Part shown: positions 17,653 to 27,552 of the stretch, in pieces
How the letters are laid out: every line of letters starts with the position of its first letter
Position numbering within the stretch: the first letter of the stretch is position 1
NCBI RefSeq assembly: GCF_031179145.1
Contig: NZ_JAPSIB010000022.1
Location: 1 to 55,122, forward strand
DNA from: Brevibacterium sp.
GTDB lineage: Bacteria > Actinomycetota > Actinomycetes > Actinomycetales > Brevibacteriaceae
Direction: 5' to 3'
Length of the DNA: 55,122 bases
The notes under the pieces: generated by a model
Told to the model about the DNA's origin: nothing
Seen by the model: only the letters and a program-made list of their open reading frames with translations
The model's database searches: none
Made by a program: the position numbers and the translations under genes

Positions 17653-18826
17653 CTCCCTGCCCGCCGCCGATGCACATGGTCACAACGACGTACTTGACTC
17701 CTCGACGGCGTCCTTCGATCAGCGCGTGACCGACCAGACGAGCACCGGTCATTCCATAGGGGTGACCGATCGAGATTCCGCCACCGTTGACGTTGTACTT
17801 CTCCGGGTCAATGCCCAGCCGATCACGGCAGTACAGCGCCTGCACTGCAAACGCCTCGTTCAGTTCCAACAGACCGATATCGTCGATGCTCAACCCGTGT
17901 GTCTTCAGGAGCTTCGGGATCGCGAAGACGGGGCCGATGCCCATCTCATCGGGTGCGCAACCAGCAACTGCCATGCCGCGGTAGATCCCCAACGGTGACA
18001 ATCCACGACGGCTCGCCTCGTCGCCCGACATGAGCACAGAGGCCGACGCACCGTCGGAAAGTTGGGAGGCGTTGCCCGCAGTGATGCTCGGCACCTTGGA
18101 CGCGGCCCCGGGTTCGAGCACGGGATTGAGGCCGGCGAGGCTCTCCAACGTGGTCGACGGACGGTTGCCCTCGTCCTTGGTAAGCGTGACCTCCTGCTGC
18201 GAGGACTCCTTCGTCTCCTTGTCGACGACGACCTTCGTCGACGGCAGCGGAACGATCTCGTCGTCGAAGCGACCGGCTTCCTGCGCGGCCGCAGTCCGCT
18301 GCTGCGAGGACAGAGCATACTCGTCCTGCGCCTCTCGGCTGATTCCGTAGCGCTCTGCCACCACCTCGGCGGTGGCGAGCATCGGGTAGTAGATTCCGGG
18401 GACATTCTCGACGAGCCACGGATCCTTGGCACGGTAGGTGTTCATCTTGTCGTTCTGCACCAGCGAAACCGACTCCACGCCACCGCCCACGGCGATCTCC
18501 TGACCGTCCATCACGATCTGCTTCGCGGCGGTGGCGATCGCCATCAGGCCCGACGAGCACTGACGATCAATGGACATCCCTGGAACAGTGACAGGAAGTC
18601 CGGCCCGCAATGCGCCCTGTCGTGCGATGTTTGTGGACTGGCTTCCCTGCTGCAGCGCGGCGCCAAGGATCACATCCTCGACTTCACCGCCTTCGAGTCC
18701 AGCGCGTTCAACGGCGTGGGCAACGACATGGCCGGCCAGTTCCTGGGCCTGCGTGTCATTGAACGCACCCCGGTAGGCCTTGCCGATAGGTGTCCTGGCA
18801 GTGGACACGATGACTGCTTCTCGCAT
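17627..18826 (-). CDS. Acetyl-CoA C-acetyltransferase (thiolase)
   Basis: The 399-residue thiolase is full length. The nucleophilic Cys is in [12 protein letters not shown] near residue 90. The two other catalytic elements, [19 protein letters not shown] (His) and [17 protein letters not shown] (second Cys), are intact. It either condenses two acetyl-CoA to acetoacetyl-CoA or cleaves 3-ketoacyl-CoA in fatty acid oxidation; the partner SDR gene just upstream would handle the 3-hydroxy/3-keto step. The ATG has GAGAGGAAATC in front of it. Its last codons seed the 27-bp array downstream, and a separate 29-bp array separates it from the SDR stop. Confidence 0.95.
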   Translation of the reverse strand: MREAVIVSTARTPIGKAYRGAFNDTQAQELAGHVVAHAVERAGLEGGEVEDVILGAALQQGSQSTNIARQGALRAGLPVTVPGMSIDRQCSSGLMAIATAAKQIVMDGQEIAVGGGVESVSLVQNDKMNTYRAKDPWLVENVPGIYYPMLATAEVVAERYGISREAQDEYALSSQQRTAAAQEAGRFDDEIVPLPSTKVVVDKETKESSQQEVTLTKDEGNRPSTTLESLAGLNPVLEPGAASKVPSITAGNASQLSDGASASVLMSGDEASRRGLSPLGIYRGMAVAGCAPDEMGIGPVFAIPKLLKTHGLSIDDIGLLELNEAFAVQALYCRDRLGIDPEKYNVNGGGISIGHPYGMTGARLVGHALIEGRRRGVKYVVVTMCIGGGQGAAGLFEVC

Positions 18827-18842
18827 GATTTCCTCTCAAGTT

Positions 18843-18929
18843 CTCAAAGTGCAGGGGTTCTGCTGCGGATGCTCAAAGTGCAGGAGTCCTGCTGCGGATG
18901 CTCCAAGTGCAGGGTTGCGCTGCAGACTC
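18843..18929. repeat. 29-bp tandem repeat between SDR and thiolase genes
   Basis: Three adjacent 29-base units (18843-18871, 18872-18900, 18901-18929) share CTCAAAGTGCAGG and, in the first two, CTGCTGCGGATG. The third is more degenerate and ends at the SDR stop codon. As the period is not a multiple of three and the units are intergenic, the array is non-coding. It lies in the thiolase leader on the minus strand. Confidence 0.85.
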
Positions 18930-19671
18930 AGTCCCGCGGTCCACCGGCAACGTAGATGACCTGGCCGGAGACGAAGCCCGCCCCCTCGGAGGCGAGGAAC
19001 GACGCCGTGTGCGCGATGTCCTCGGGACGGCCGGTCCTGGCCACAGGAATCTGCTTGGCCGCGGCCGCGACGAACTCCTCATAGCCCACGCCCATCCGCT
19101 CGGCCGTCGCCCTGGTCATTTCGGTCTCGATGAGACCGGGGGCGATCGCGTTCGCCGTGACCCCGAACTTGCCCAGCTCGATCGCCCAGGTCTTCGTCAT
19201 GCCCTGGATGCCGGCTTTGGCCGCGGAATAGTTCGTCTGCCCCCGGTTCCCCAGCGCCGAGGTGGATGACATCGACACGATGCGACCGTACTTCTCCTCG
19301 ACCATGTAGGACTGCACGGCTTTGGCCATGAGGAATGCGCCGCCCAGATGGACGGAGAGGACCTTCTGGAACTCCTCATAGCTCATCTTGAACAGCAGAT
19401 TGTCGCGCAGGATCCCGGCGTTGTTGATGAGGACCGTCGGTGGGCCGAGCTTCTCCGCCACCTGTTCCACCGCAGACTGCACCGACACCTCGTCGGAGAC
19501 ATCAGCCTCGAGTCCGATCGCCTCACCACCGGCCGACTTGATCTCCGCGACGGTCGCCTCGGTCGGCCCCATGTCGAGCACTGCGACTTTCATGCCGTCC
19601 GAGCTCAATCGCCCAGCGATCGCCGCTCCGATGCCGCGGCCGCCGCCTGTGATGATTGCTGTGCGTGACAT
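18928..19671 (-). CDS. SDR family oxidoreductase (FabG/acetoacetyl-CoA reductase type)
   Basis: The 247-residue protein is a classical short-chain dehydrogenase. It has the cofactor loop TGGGRGIGAAIA at residues 8-19, NNAG near 86-89, a catalytic Ser region (SMSSTSALG) and the YSAAK pair (Tyr/Lys) near 150. LDMGP after beta-2 suggests NAD rather than NADP preference (an acidic residue at the ribose), which is inference. Its place directly before a thiolase suggests 3-hydroxyacyl-CoA/3-ketoacyl-CoA interconversion rather than fatty acid synthesis. The ATG is preceded by AGGACGGGGAG. Confidence 0.92.
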   Translation of the reverse strand: MSRTAIITGGGRGIGAAIAGRLSSDGMKVAVLDMGPTEATVAEIKSAGGEAIGLEADVSDEVSVQSAVEQVAEKLGPPTVLINNAGILRDNLLFKMSYEEFQKVLSVHLGGAFLMAKAVQSYMVEEKYGRIVSMSSTSALGNRGQTNYSAAKAGIQGMTKTWAIELGKFGVTANAIAPGLIETEMTRATAERMGVGYEEFVAAAAKQIPVARTGRPEDIAHTASFLASEGAGFVSGQVIYVAGGPRD

Positions 19672-19807
19672 ACTCCCCGTCCTTCGTTTTCGGCTTCATC
19701 TCGATCCACCGGCAAGAGGCCCGAGAAGTGATGTCGGTCTCCTTGCCATTGACTCAAGAGTAGACCAATTCCACCGCTGAACGATTGATTGATCAGACTT
19801 TGGGGAA

Positions 19808-19853
19808 ACGGAAAAGCCCGGAACCGCGATTCGATCGATCGCTGTTCCGGGCT
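19808..19853 (-). terminator. Intrinsic terminator downstream of the YciO/Sua5-type gene
   Basis: On the minus strand AGCCCGGAAC (19853-19844) pairs with GTTCCGGGCT (19824-19815). The stem is extended inward by a five-pair GCGAT/ATCGC arm after one mismatch, and TTTT follows. It would end transcription from the gene at 19942-20565 before the divergent SDR promoter. Confidence 0.85.
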
Positions 19854-19941
19854 CGAGTGTTGTGACTCAACCGCCGAGGCGGTCGCCACGACTCATCGCA
19901 GTCGTGCGCCTCCTACCGCCCGCCTCAGCCTACCGCCCGCC

Positions 19942-20565
19942 TCAGCCTTCGAAGCGCGAGACGTCGCCGGCACCGACGCGTGCGACATCGGGCTCACCGC
20001 CGGTGAAGTCGATGACCGAGGTGGGAACGAGTCCGGGAACTCCGGACTCGATGACGATGTCGACGTCATTGGCAAGACGGTCCATCACGTCCTCGGCCCG
20101 GTTGAGCGGATCCTCGTCGCCGGGCATGAGCAGAGTCGATGACAGGATGGGCTCCCCCATCGCCTGGACGAGGGCCAGTGCCGTCGCGTTCTGCGGAATC
20201 CGTGCGCCCACCGAGTGCTTCTTCGGGTGCATCATCCGCCGTGGAACTTCTTTCGTGGCTTTCATGATGAATGTGTAGGGGCCGGGGGTCATCGACTTGA
20301 TGGTGCGGAAGTGGGAGTTGCCGACGTTGACGAACTGCCCCAGCTGGGCGAAGTCATGGCACATGAGGGTGTAGTGGTGCTTGGAATCCAGCTGACGGAT
20401 GCGGGCGATCCTCTCGATCCCCGCCTTGTTGTCCAGCGCACAGCCCAACGCGTAACAGGAGTCGGTGGGATAGGCGATCAGTCCGCCGTCCCTCAAGGCC
20501 TGCGCAGCCTGCTCGATCAAACGGTTCTGTGGGTTCTCAGGATGAATGTTCAGTAGAGTCGCCAT
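19942..20565 (-). CDS. Sua5/YciO/YrdC-type protein (threonylcarbamoyl-AMP synthase family)
   Basis: The 207-residue protein has the YrdC-like fold signatures: GGLIAYPTDSCYALGC near residues 27-42, ARIRQLDSKHHYTLMC, TPGPYTFIMKA and SVGARIPQN. The wording KHHYTLMC and the short length fit the YciO branch rather than TsaC/Sua5 with its extra C-terminal domain. The family makes L-threonylcarbamoyladenylate for tRNA t6A37; activity of YciO members is weaker or different. The gene is a single unit with its own terminator. GAGGT lies directly against the ATG, and a TAGCAT five bases upstream could be a -10 box of a leaderless transcript. Confidence 0.85.
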   Translation of the reverse strand: MATLLNIHPENPQNRLIEQAAQALRDGGLIAYPTDSCYALGCALDNKAGIERIARIRQLDSKHHYTLMCHDFAQLGQFVNVGNSHFRTIKSMTPGPYTFIMKATKEVPRRMMHPKKHSVGARIPQNATALALVQAMGEPILSSTLLMPGDEDPLNRAEDVMDRLANDVDIVIESGVPGLVPTSVIDFTGGEPDVARVGAGDVSRFEG

Positions 20566-20597
20566 ACCTCATGCTATCGAGTCTGTGCTTGAGTGGC

Positions 20598-20634
20598 GAG
20601 GGTTTGCCCGGTGAACTCATGCGAGTTCCCGAGC
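20598..20634 (-). terminator. Possible terminator hairpin at the end of the long minus-strand operon
   Basis: Just after the AI-2E permease stop, GAACTC and GAGTTC form a 6-bp stem with a 4-base loop. The flanking CGGG/CCGG sequence could extend it with a bulge. No T-tract follows, so this is a weak call. Confidence 0.3.
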
Positions 20635-20635
20635 C

Positions 20636-21841
20636 TCACTGAAAAGCCCTACGATCCGCACCCGTGCCGCCGTCCTTCGAACCCGGATCGTCGCCATCAG
20701 CTCCCTCGGGCTCATCGGGCGTCAGCGGCTCGTCCTTCATCCCCGCCGGACTCGGGAACTCGGCCTTCGAGGTCCTCGGATCCGAGGCCAACAGGATGTT
20801 CATCCATCGCGCATGCGGGTCGACGTCGACGAGGAGAGCTTTGAGCAGCAATGTCGCCGGCAGTGCCAGCAGCGCCCCCAGCCAGCCGAGCACCCACACC
20901 CAGAACAGCAGCGACAGGAAGGAGACCAGCGGGGTGACGCCGACGGATTCGCCGGTGAACTTCGGTTGGATGATCGCCTGAATGACGAAGTTGAGCACCG
21001 AGTAGGCGACGACGACCCAGAGAGCGGACTGCCACCCGCCGTCGACGAGCGCCAGCAGGGCCGGTGGAACCAGACCGATGAAGAACCCGATGTTCGGGAT
21101 GTAGTTGGTCAGGAACGCCAACACGCCCCAGACCCAGATGAGGGGAACACCGATGATCGCCAGGGCGACGACGTCGAGGACTGCGACGATCAGCCCGAAG
21201 ATCGTCGCAACCACCCAGTAGCGTCTGACCCCGGAGGCGAATTCGAGCAGAGACGTGGTCAGCTCGGGCTTGGCGTCGAACAGCATCCGGAAGCGGTCAT
21301 CGGCGCGCAGGGAGTCCATAGCGATGAAGAACACCGCCATCACCACCGTCGTCAGCAGCCCGGCGATCAGCGACACGTTCGTCAGCACCGGATAGGCCGC
21401 CTCGATGAGAGACCGGATGTTGAACTGCCGGAACTGCTCCTCGAGAACGGTTGAGGTCAGGCCCAGATCGGAGAGGAACGCGAGGCTGCTGCGGTACATG
21501 GCGTTGAGCTCATCGCCGTAGTTCGGGATCGTGATCACGAGCTCGGTGATCGACCAGGCGGTGAGCCCGAAGAAGCCGAACAGCAGGCACAGCACCAGCA
21601 GCACCGAGACGCAGGCGCCGATGAACCGCGGAACCTTCAGCCTGACCAGCTGCCGTTGCAGCGGGTAGACGACGATGTAGAAGTTCAGCGCCAGGAACAC
21701 CGGCGCGATGATGCCCTGAAGTCCCTTGAAGAACGTCAGTGCGAAGGCCAGACCAGCCATCGTGAGCACCACCATCAGCACTCGCGCCGACGGCAGCGAC
21801 TGATTCGCCGTCTGCCCGCCGGCCTGGCCCTCGTGGCTCAT
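20636..21841 (-). CDS. AI-2E family transporter (UPF0118)
   Basis: The 401-residue membrane protein has eight or so helices in the AI-2E/PerM arrangement. Two N-terminal helices are followed by an extracytoplasmic helical region (about 90-145). The C-terminal helices contain [21 protein letters not shown] and a late helix pair, with a polar tail rich in Pro, Glu and Asp (about 355-401). Members include the TqsA AI-2 exporter and sodium/proton antiporters, so substrate is open. The ATG overlaps the der stop (ATGA), making it the last gene of the long minus-strand run. Confidence 0.9.
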   Translation of the reverse strand: MSHEGQAGGQTANQSLPSARVLMVVLTMAGLAFALTFFKGLQGIIAPVFLALNFYIVVYPLQRQLVRLKVPRFIGACVSVLLVLCLLFGFFGLTAWSITELVITIPNYGDELNAMYRSSLAFLSDLGLTSTVLEEQFRQFNIRSLIEAAYPVLTNVSLIAGLLTTVVMAVFFIAMDSLRADDRFRMLFDAKPELTTSLLEFASGVRRYWVVATIFGLIVAVLDVVALAIIGVPLIWVWGVLAFLTNYIPNIGFFIGLVPPALLALVDGGWQSALWVVVAYSVLNFVIQAIIQPKFTGESVGVTPLVSFLSLLFWVWVLGWLGALLALPATLLLKALLVDVDPHARWMNILLASDPRTSKAEFPSPAGMKDEPLTPDEPEGADGDDPGSKDGGTGADRRAFQ

Positions 21842-23361
21842 CTGGTGCGCTTCCGCTTCTCCCTGATGCGCATCGACACCTCGATGGGGGTTCCCTGGAA
21901 CCCGAAGGTCTCGCGCAGGCGCCGAGTGATGAACCGGCGGTACCCCGGCTCGAGGAACCCGGAGGTGAAGAGCACGAACTTGGGCGGACGCGACTGCACC
22001 TGGGTGCCGAACAGGATCCGCGGCTGCTTACCTCCGCGCACCGGGTGCGGGTTGGCCGCGACGAGCTCACCGAGGAACGCATTGAGCCGTCCCGTCGGGA
22101 TGCGCGTGTCCCAGCCGGCCAGCGCGGTCTCCATCGCAGGCACGAGCTTCTCCGCATGCCGACCGGTCTTGGCCGAGATGTTCACGCGCGGCGCCCAAGC
22201 GACGTGCGCGAGCTCCTTCTCGATCTCGCGCTCCAGGTAGTAGCGGCGCTCCTCGTCGAGGAGATCCCACTTGTTGAACGCCAGCACCACAGCACGACCC
22301 GCCTCGGCGGCAGTCGTGACGATGCGGACGTCCTGCTCGCTCAGCGGATCCTGAGCCTCGAACAGGACGAGAGCCACCTCGGCTCGTTCCAGAGCGGTCT
22401 GCGTCCGCAGGGCCGCGTAGAAGTCGGCGCCGCTGGCCTGGTGGGCGCGGCGGCGGATGCCGGCCGTGTCCACGAACCGCCACTGCTTTCCACCGAGCTC
22501 GATGAGCTCGTCGACGGGGTCGCGAGTGGTCCCGGCGACGTTGTCGACGAGCACGCGCTCAGTGCCGATCAGCTGATTGAGCAGGGAGGACTTGCCGACA
22601 TTCGGCCGCCCGACGAGTGCGACCCGGCGCGGACCCCCCTCCTCGATGCGGGTCTCGACCGCGGAGACCTCGGGCAGGACCGTCAGCGCCTCGTCGAGGA
22701 GGTCGGCGACTCCACGACCGTGCAGGGCCGAAACCGCCCAGGGCTGCCCCATCCCCAAGCCCCACAGCTCGGCGGCCATGAGCTCACCGCGCTCGTCGTC
22801 GACCTTGTTCGCGGCGAGGATCACCGGCTTCTTCTTGCGCCGCAGCATCCGCACGATCATCTCGTCGGTGGCGGTCGGTCCGGTGGTGGCGTCGACGACG
22901 AGCACCACGGCGTCGGCCATGTCGACGGCGACCTCGGACTGGATCGCGATCCGCGAGGCCATGCCCTTCGAATCGGAGTCCCAGCCTCCGGTGTCGACGA
23001 GGGTGAACGTCTTCGTGTTCCACTCCGCGCGGTAGCTGACCCGGTCGCGGGTGACGCCGGGAACGTCCTCGACGACCGCTTCACGGCGGCCGAGGATGCG
23101 GTTGACCAGCGTCGATTTGCCGACATTGGGCCGCCCGACGACCGCCAGCACCGGATCGGCACCGCGGATCTCCTCGTCGTCGTCCTCGAATCCGAGGCCG
23201 GACAGCAGCGCCCGGTCCTCGTCCTCGAGGTCATAGCTCTCGAGGCCGGCTTCGAGAGCGGCTGCCCGCTGCTCCGCCTCTTCCTCGCTGATGCTCTGCA
23301 GACGCTCGACGAGGCTCTCGTCGGGGGTCTCGCTGAAATCGCTGAATTCGGGTTCTGTCAT
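21838..23361 (-). CDS. der: Ribosome biogenesis GTPase Der (EngA)
   Basis: The 507-residue protein has two consecutive G domains, each opening with GRPNVGKS (about 78 and 250), with DTGGWD / DTAGIRRRA switch motifs and NKVD / NKWD base-specificity motifs. A C-terminal KH-like domain ends in a basic IREKRKRTR tail. Der is the only family with this tandem layout and acts in 50S subunit maturation. The acidic N-terminal extension of about 70 residues is typical of actinobacterial forms. Its start overlaps the cmk stop by four bases, the same order as in mycobacteria. Confidence 0.97.
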   Translation of the reverse strand: MTEPEFSDFSETPDESLVERLQSISEEEAEQRAAALEAGLESYDLEDEDRALLSGLGFEDDDEEIRGADPVLAVVGRPNVGKSTLVNRILGRREAVVEDVPGVTRDRVSYRAEWNTKTFTLVDTGGWDSDSKGMASRIAIQSEVAVDMADAVVLVVDATTGPTATDEMIVRMLRRKKKPVILAANKVDDERGELMAAELWGLGMGQPWAVSALHGRGVADLLDEALTVLPEVSAVETRIEEGGPRRVALVGRPNVGKSSLLNQLIGTERVLVDNVAGTTRDPVDELIELGGKQWRFVDTAGIRRRAHQASGADFYAALRTQTALERAEVALVLFEAQDPLSEQDVRIVTTAAEAGRAVVLAFNKWDLLDEERRYYLEREIEKELAHVAWAPRVNISAKTGRHAEKLVPAMETALAGWDTRIPTGRLNAFLGELVAANPHPVRGGKQPRILFGTQVQSRPPKFVLFTSGFLEPGYRRFITRRLRETFGFQGTPIEVSMRIREKRKRTR

Positions 23362-24017
23362 TGTGTGTCCTTCACCAGACTCAGCACCGTCTCGACCACT
23401 CGGTCGAAGTCGATGTCGCTGGTATCGAGAGTGTGCACACCGTCCGCAGCCTCGAGGAACTGGGTCGTCTGTGCGTCCTTGGCGTCACGGCCGGTGACAT
23501 TGGATGCAGTGGCGGCGAGCGCCTCGGCGTCGGCACTGCCGTGCAGCTCCTTGGCGCGGCGGGCCACCCGGACCTCATCGCGGGCGGTCATGAGGATCCG
23601 CACCGGCGCATCCGGCGCGACCACGGTGGTGATGTCCCGCCCCTCGACGACGATGCCGTCGGGAGCGGCCTTGATGATGTCGCGTTGCATCTCGATGAGC
23701 TCGGAACGGGCGTCGACGACGGCGGAGACCGTCTGCACGTTCGCCGAGACCTCGGGTTCGCGGATCTCCTCGGTCACGTCGATGCCGTCGACGGAGATGG
23801 AGAAGTCGGACGGATCGGTCGAGATCTCGAGGTCGACTCCGCGCACCTGCTCGAGCACGTCGACGGGATCGGTGACCCCACGGTTGAGGCACAGCCAGGC
23901 CATCGCCCGGTACATGGCTCCCGTGTCGAGATAGCGGTAGCCCAGCCGGCGGGCCACTTCCTTGGCCGTGCTGGACTTGCCGACTCCGCTGGGCCCGTCA
24001 ATTGCTACGACGCTCAT
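23358..24017 (-). CDS. cmk: (d)CMP kinase
   Basis: The 219-residue protein starts [16 protein letters not shown], so the P-loop is at residues 8-15. [22 protein letters not shown] and the lid Arg residues in [15 protein letters not shown] follow. It phosphorylates CMP and dCMP for nucleotide salvage and synthesis. I use the ATG at 24017 because it overlaps the tyrA stop as ATGA and has AAGGAAATGC upstream; the longer frame adds 14 residues without family support. Confidence 0.96.
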   Translation of the reverse strand: MSVVAIDGPSGVGKSSTAKEVARRLGYRYLDTGAMYRAMAWLCLNRGVTDPVDVLEQVRGVDLEISTDPSDFSISVDGIDVTEEIREPEVSANVQTVSAVVDARSELIEMQRDIIKAAPDGIVVEGRDITTVVAPDAPVRILMTARDEVRVARRAKELHGSADAEALAATASNVTGRDAKDAQTTQFLEAADGVHTLDTSDIDFDRVVETVLSLVKDTQ

Positions 24018-25102
24018 GCATTTCCTTCTTTCTCGATGGCGGACTCCGGGATCTGCCATCCCTTCGACGACAATCCGATTTCCAGTTCCTGTTGGGCGGC
24101 CGGCACGACCGAGACGTCGACGATGCCGAGCCTGCGCCCGGGCGCATGGTCCATCCGGAAGTCCTCGACGTTGATGCCGAGGTCGCCGATGTCCTTGAAC
24201 AGTCGGGCCAAGGTTCCGGGGGTGTCGGGGATCAGGACGGTGACGACGGCGTACTTCGTCGGGGCCTGCCCGTGCTTGCCCGGGATCCGGTCGTAGCCCT
24301 CATTGCCCAGGGCGATCGCGCGGGCGAGCACTCCCGTGGACCCGGGGCCCAGATCAAGCGCGGTGATGACCTCGTCGAGTTCGCTCCGCAGCTCGGTGAG
24401 CACGCCCCGGACCTCCTCGGCGTTGCCCGCGAGGATCTGCGTCCACAGCCGCGGATCCGAGGCCGCGATCCGGGTGACGTCGCGCAGGCCCTGACCGGCC
24501 AGAGCGACCTCCTCGAGCGGGGCGTGCCGCAGCTGCGAGGCGACCAGGGACGCGATCACCTGCGGAACATGGGACACCTTCGCGACCGCCGCATCGTGGA
24601 TGCGCGGATCGAGGTGGGTCACCGAGGCACCGGTGGCCTCGGCCATCGCGACGACCTCGCCGAGGCGGTCGGCCGGCGTGTCCTCGTCCGAGCAGATCAC
24701 CCATGGCCGGGCCGTGAACAGGTCCGGGCGGGCGGCGATGGCCCCCGACTTCTCCCGCCCGGCCATCGGATGGCAGCCGATGTAGCGGTCGAGTTCGTCG
24801 CGGGTGACCATGGCGCGCACCGACTCGAGCAGTCGGGTCTTGATGCTCGCGACGTCGGTGACGGTGGCGTTCGGGTACTTCCGCAGTGCTGTGGCGATGA
24901 CCTGCGCGGCGACGTCGGGCGGGGTCGCGACGACGACGATGTCCGGGTCGCCCGGTCTGCTCAGCTCCCCCGCGCCGAGGTCCGCGGCCAGCTGCTGCGC
25001 AGTCGGGGACGTGTCCTCGAGGCTGACCCGGTAGTTCTGTGCGCTCAGCGCCTGACCCAGGCTCGCGCCCAGGAGCCCGGTGCCGATGATGTGGACTCTC
25101 AC
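24014..25102 (-). CDS. tyrA: Prephenate dehydrogenase
   Basis: The 362-residue enzyme opens with a Rossmann fold (HIIGTGLLGASLGQAL). It carries TDVASIKTRLLE, then GCHPMAGREKSG with the catalytic His, and ends in an ACT-like regulatory domain (about 283-335: VTVLIPDTPGTLARLFKDIG). It oxidises prephenate to 4-hydroxyphenylpyruvate for tyrosine. The C-terminal domain suggests feedback control by tyrosine. The start is GTG, overlapping the pseudouridine synthase stop as GTGA. Confidence 0.93.
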   Translation of the reverse strand: MRVHIIGTGLLGASLGQALSAQNYRVSLEDTSPTAQQLAADLGAGELSRPGDPDIVVVATPPDVAAQVIATALRKYPNATVTDVASIKTRLLESVRAMVTRDELDRYIGCHPMAGREKSGAIAARPDLFTARPWVICSDEDTPADRLGEVVAMAEATGASVTHLDPRIHDAAVAKVSHVPQVIASLVASQLRHAPLEEVALAGQGLRDVTRIAASDPRLWTQILAGNAEEVRGVLTELRSELDEVITALDLGPGSTGVLARAIALGNEGYDRIPGKHGQAPTKYAVVTVLIPDTPGTLARLFKDIGDLGINVEDFRMDHAPGRRLGIVDVSVVPAAQQELEIGLSSKGWQIPESAIEKEGNA

Positions 25103-25959
25103 AAGCCGACGGCCTCGAAGAGTTCTCCGACCTCGTCGGGGCGCAGCGAACGCATCTTGCCCTGCCTCTGCTCAGCCAGGGCGATCGGACCGAACTGGAG
25201 GCGGACGAGGCGCTCGACCGGGTGGCCGATCTCCTTGAGCAGTCGACGCACGACCCGGTTGCGACCCGAGTGCAGGGTGAGCTCAACGACGGAGCGGCCC
25301 GGGGTCGAGTCGACAAGCTTGAAGTCATCGACTTTGACGAACCCGTCGTCGAGTTCGATGCCGGCCTTGAGACGTGCGCTGACGTCCCTGGCCAGCTGCC
25401 CCTTGACCTGCGCCAGGTACGTCTTCGGGATCTCGTAACGCGGGTGGGCCAGACGGTTGGCGAGCTCCCCGTCGTTGGTGAGCAGGATCAGACCCTCGGT
25501 GTCGGTGTCGAGACGACCGACGTGGAACAGCCGCTCCGTGCGGTCGCCGAGGTAGTCCGTCAGGCACTTGCGGCCGTCGGGATCCTTCATCGTCGACACG
25601 ACTCCGGCGGGCTTGTTGAACGCCAGGTACACCTTGGTCTTCTGTGTCGAAATTCTCAAAGTGTCGACGTAGACGGACTGCTTTTCGGGGTCGATCCGCG
25701 TCCCCAGCTCGGTGACGAGCTTACCGTCGACCTCGACGCGTCCGTCGAGGATGAGGTGCTCGCAGGCACGACGTGAGCCGAGTCCCGCCTCGGCGAGGAC
25801 CTTCTGCAGTCGCATTCCCCCGCTGACATGGGCGTCCGATGCCTCTCCTGGTGCGGAGGCATGCCGCTGGGTGGCCTTCGATCCGGTGTTCGCACGCTGT
25901 TTTCGATTCGGACGATTCTGGCGCCCGCCGGGCGCTCTGGGATCACGGTAGGGACTCAT
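25099..25959 (-). CDS. RsuA/RluB-type pseudouridine synthase
   Basis: The 286-residue protein has a basic N-terminal tail, an S4 RNA-binding domain (MRLQKVLAEAGLGSRRACEHLI, about 48-110) and a catalytic domain with HVGRLDTDTEGLILLTNDG (catalytic Asp). A later GRNRVVRRLLKEIGHPVERLVR motif completes it. This is the RsuA/RluB/RluE family; position after scpB argues for the Rv1711-like 23S rRNA enzyme. It is followed by tyrA with a four-base overlap and preceded by scpB with a 17-base gap. Confidence 0.94.
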   Translation of the reverse strand: MSPYRDPRAPGGRQNRPNRKQRANTGSKATQRHASAPGEASDAHVSGGMRLQKVLAEAGLGSRRACEHLILDGRVEVDGKLVTELGTRIDPEKQSVYVDTLRISTQKTKVYLAFNKPAGVVSTMKDPDGRKCLTDYLGDRTERLFHVGRLDTDTEGLILLTNDGELANRLAHPRYEIPKTYLAQVKGQLARDVSARLKAGIELDDGFVKVDDFKLVDSTPGRSVVELTLHSGRNRVVRRLLKEIGHPVERLVRLQFGPIALAEQRQGKMRSLRPDEVGELFEAVGL

Positions 25960-25976
25960 AGCCCCATTGTCTCAAA

Positions 25977-26606
25977 TCAATCGTCGTCTCGTGACATCTC
26001 GGACTCGTCCTGGGCGAGAACTTCGGCCGTCTCGGCACCGAATTCGTCGACGCCGGAGTCCTCCGGCAGGTACGGCGCGATGTCCGGGAGGTCGTCGAGG
26101 CTGTCAAGGCCGAGCACATCGAGGAACTGATGCGTCGTGGCGTAGAGCAGCGCCGAGGTGGTCGCCTCCTTCCCTGCTTCGACGATGAGTCCGCGCAGCA
26201 GCAGGGTCCGGATCACGCCGTCGACGCTGACTCCGCGGATGGCGGCGATGCGGGGGCGCGAGATGGGCTGCCGGTAGGCGATGACGGCGAGGGTCTCGAG
26301 CGCGGCCTGCGACAGCTTCGCGCTCTGGCCGGTGGTGAGGAAGTCGCTGACGATGTCGCGGTAGTCCCCGCGGGAGAAGATGCGGAAGCCGCCCGCGACC
26401 CTGCGGATCTCGAATCCGCGCTGACGGCGGTTCTCGTCGCCGTCGTAGTCGGCTTTGAGTGCGGCGATCGCCGAGGTGACCGTGTCCTCATCGATGCCCA
26501 GCGCGGAGGCGAGGTCGGCAGTCGAGACCGCGGAATCACTGACCATGAGGACCGCCTCGATGCCTGCGAGGATCTCATCGTCGATCATGGTGCTTCCGTC
26601 GATCAT
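25977..26606 (-). CDS. scpB: Segregation and condensation protein ScpB
   Basis: The 209-residue protein consists of two winged-helix domains. ILAGIEAVLMVSDSAVS begins the first, and LSQAALETLAVIAYRQPISRP followed by IRGVSVDGVIRTLLLRGLI marks the second. ScpB binds ScpA and the SMC ATPase in the chromosome-condensing complex. An acidic tail follows residue 165. The start overlaps the scpA stop (ATGA). A second ATG six codons later is possible. Confidence 0.94.
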   Translation of the reverse strand: MIDGSTMIDDEILAGIEAVLMVSDSAVSTADLASALGIDEDTVTSAIAALKADYDGDENRRQRGFEIRRVAGGFRIFSRGDYRDIVSDFLTTGQSAKLSQAALETLAVIAYRQPISRPRIAAIRGVSVDGVIRTLLLRGLIVEAGKEATTSALLYATTHQFLDVLGLDSLDDLPDIAPYLPEDSGVDEFGAETAEVLAQDESEMSRDDD

Positions 26607-27484
26607 GGAGCCTCCTCCGAGAGCGATGGGTCGGCCGACCGCCCGGCGGGAGCCTCCTCATGTGCGGGAGCCTCCTCCTCGGCGCTCCAGGCTCCCTCGG
26701 TGCGCAGGTCGACGCCGTCCTCGGAGTTCTCGGTGCGGGAGATGATGAGGCGTCCCAGAGGTTCGTCCTGCGTGAAGTCACACAGCCCGACCTTGAACAG
26801 TTCGAGGAGGGCGAGGAACCGCGCGACCACGACGAGAGGGTTCTCCGCGGTGTCGACGAGGTGCTGGAACTCGACGTCGCCGGAGCGCAGCAGCCCGAGG
26901 ATGTGTCCGCGCTGCTCGGAGACGCTGACGAGCGGCAGGTGGATGTGGTCGACGGCGACGGCCGGCGGGGTGTGGTCGCGCTGGAGGACGGTGGCGTAGA
27001 GGCCGGCGAGTTCGCCGGCGGTGACCCGGATGTCGAGGGGCGGGAGTACATCGACGAACTCGGGCTCCAGCGAGACGCTGCGCGGGATGCGGACCTGGGT
27101 CGCAGACAGCGCCTCGGCGAAGTAGCGGCTCACGGACTTGTACGCCCGGTATTGGAGCAGCCGGGCGAACAGCAGGTCACGGGCCTCGAGGAGTTCGAGG
27201 TCGACCTCCTCCTCGCCCTCCTCATGCGGCAGGAGACGAGAGGTCTTGAGGTCGAGCAGGGTGGCCGCGACGAGCAGGAACTGGGAGATCTCCGCGAGAT
27301 CCGCCTTGTCCTTGAGCGCGGTGGTGTACGCGATGAACTCATCGGTCACCTCGGCGAGGGCGATCTCAGTGACGTCGAGGCGACGCTTCGAGATCAGCCC
27401 GAGCAGCAGATCGAAGGGGCCGGAGAAGTTCTCCAGCTCCACCTGGAATCCCCGTGGCGCCTCGGAGGCAGTGGCGGGTGGCAC
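26603..27484 (-). CDS. scpA: Segregation and condensation protein ScpA
   Basis: The 293-residue kleisin carries FQVELENFSGPFDLLLGLI near the N-terminus, with the SMC-neck-binding helices after it. DLAEISQFLLVAATLLDLKTSRLLP comes next in two parts and a winged-helix C-terminal region precedes a Pro/Glu/Ala-rich end. The GTG at 27484 is the first standard start. The same frame stays open upstream to a CTG at 27556 that overlaps the parA stop (CTGA) and has GGAGG six bases before it. That could be the true start and would add 24 residues. Confidence 0.92.
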   Translation of the reverse strand: MPPATASEAPRGFQVELENFSGPFDLLLGLISKRRLDVTEIALAEVTDEFIAYTTALKDKADLAEISQFLLVAATLLDLKTSRLLPHEEGEEEVDLELLEARDLLFARLLQYRAYKSVSRYFAEALSATQVRIPRSVSLEPEFVDVLPPLDIRVTAGELAGLYATVLQRDHTPPAVAVDHIHLPLVSVSEQRGHILGLLRSGDVEFQHLVDTAENPLVVVARFLALLELFKVGLCDFTQDEPLGRLIISRTENSEDGVDLRTEGAWSAEEEAPAHEEAPAGRSADPSLSEEAP

Positions 27485-27552
27485 CTCGTCCGCCGAGGCG
27501 GGTCCGGAGACCTCGAGCCCGGCGGTCTCACTGCCGAGAGCAACCGTCTCGC

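Noticed and set aside
17302..17697. 131-codon frame through the 27-bp array as a repeat protein
   Set aside because: No ribosome site, it begins inside the HNH gene and ends inside the thiolase gene; the repeats are explained by the thiolase 3' end.
22045..23934. 629-codon plus-strand frame opposite der and cmk
   Set aside because: It crosses two conserved genes and resembles no protein.
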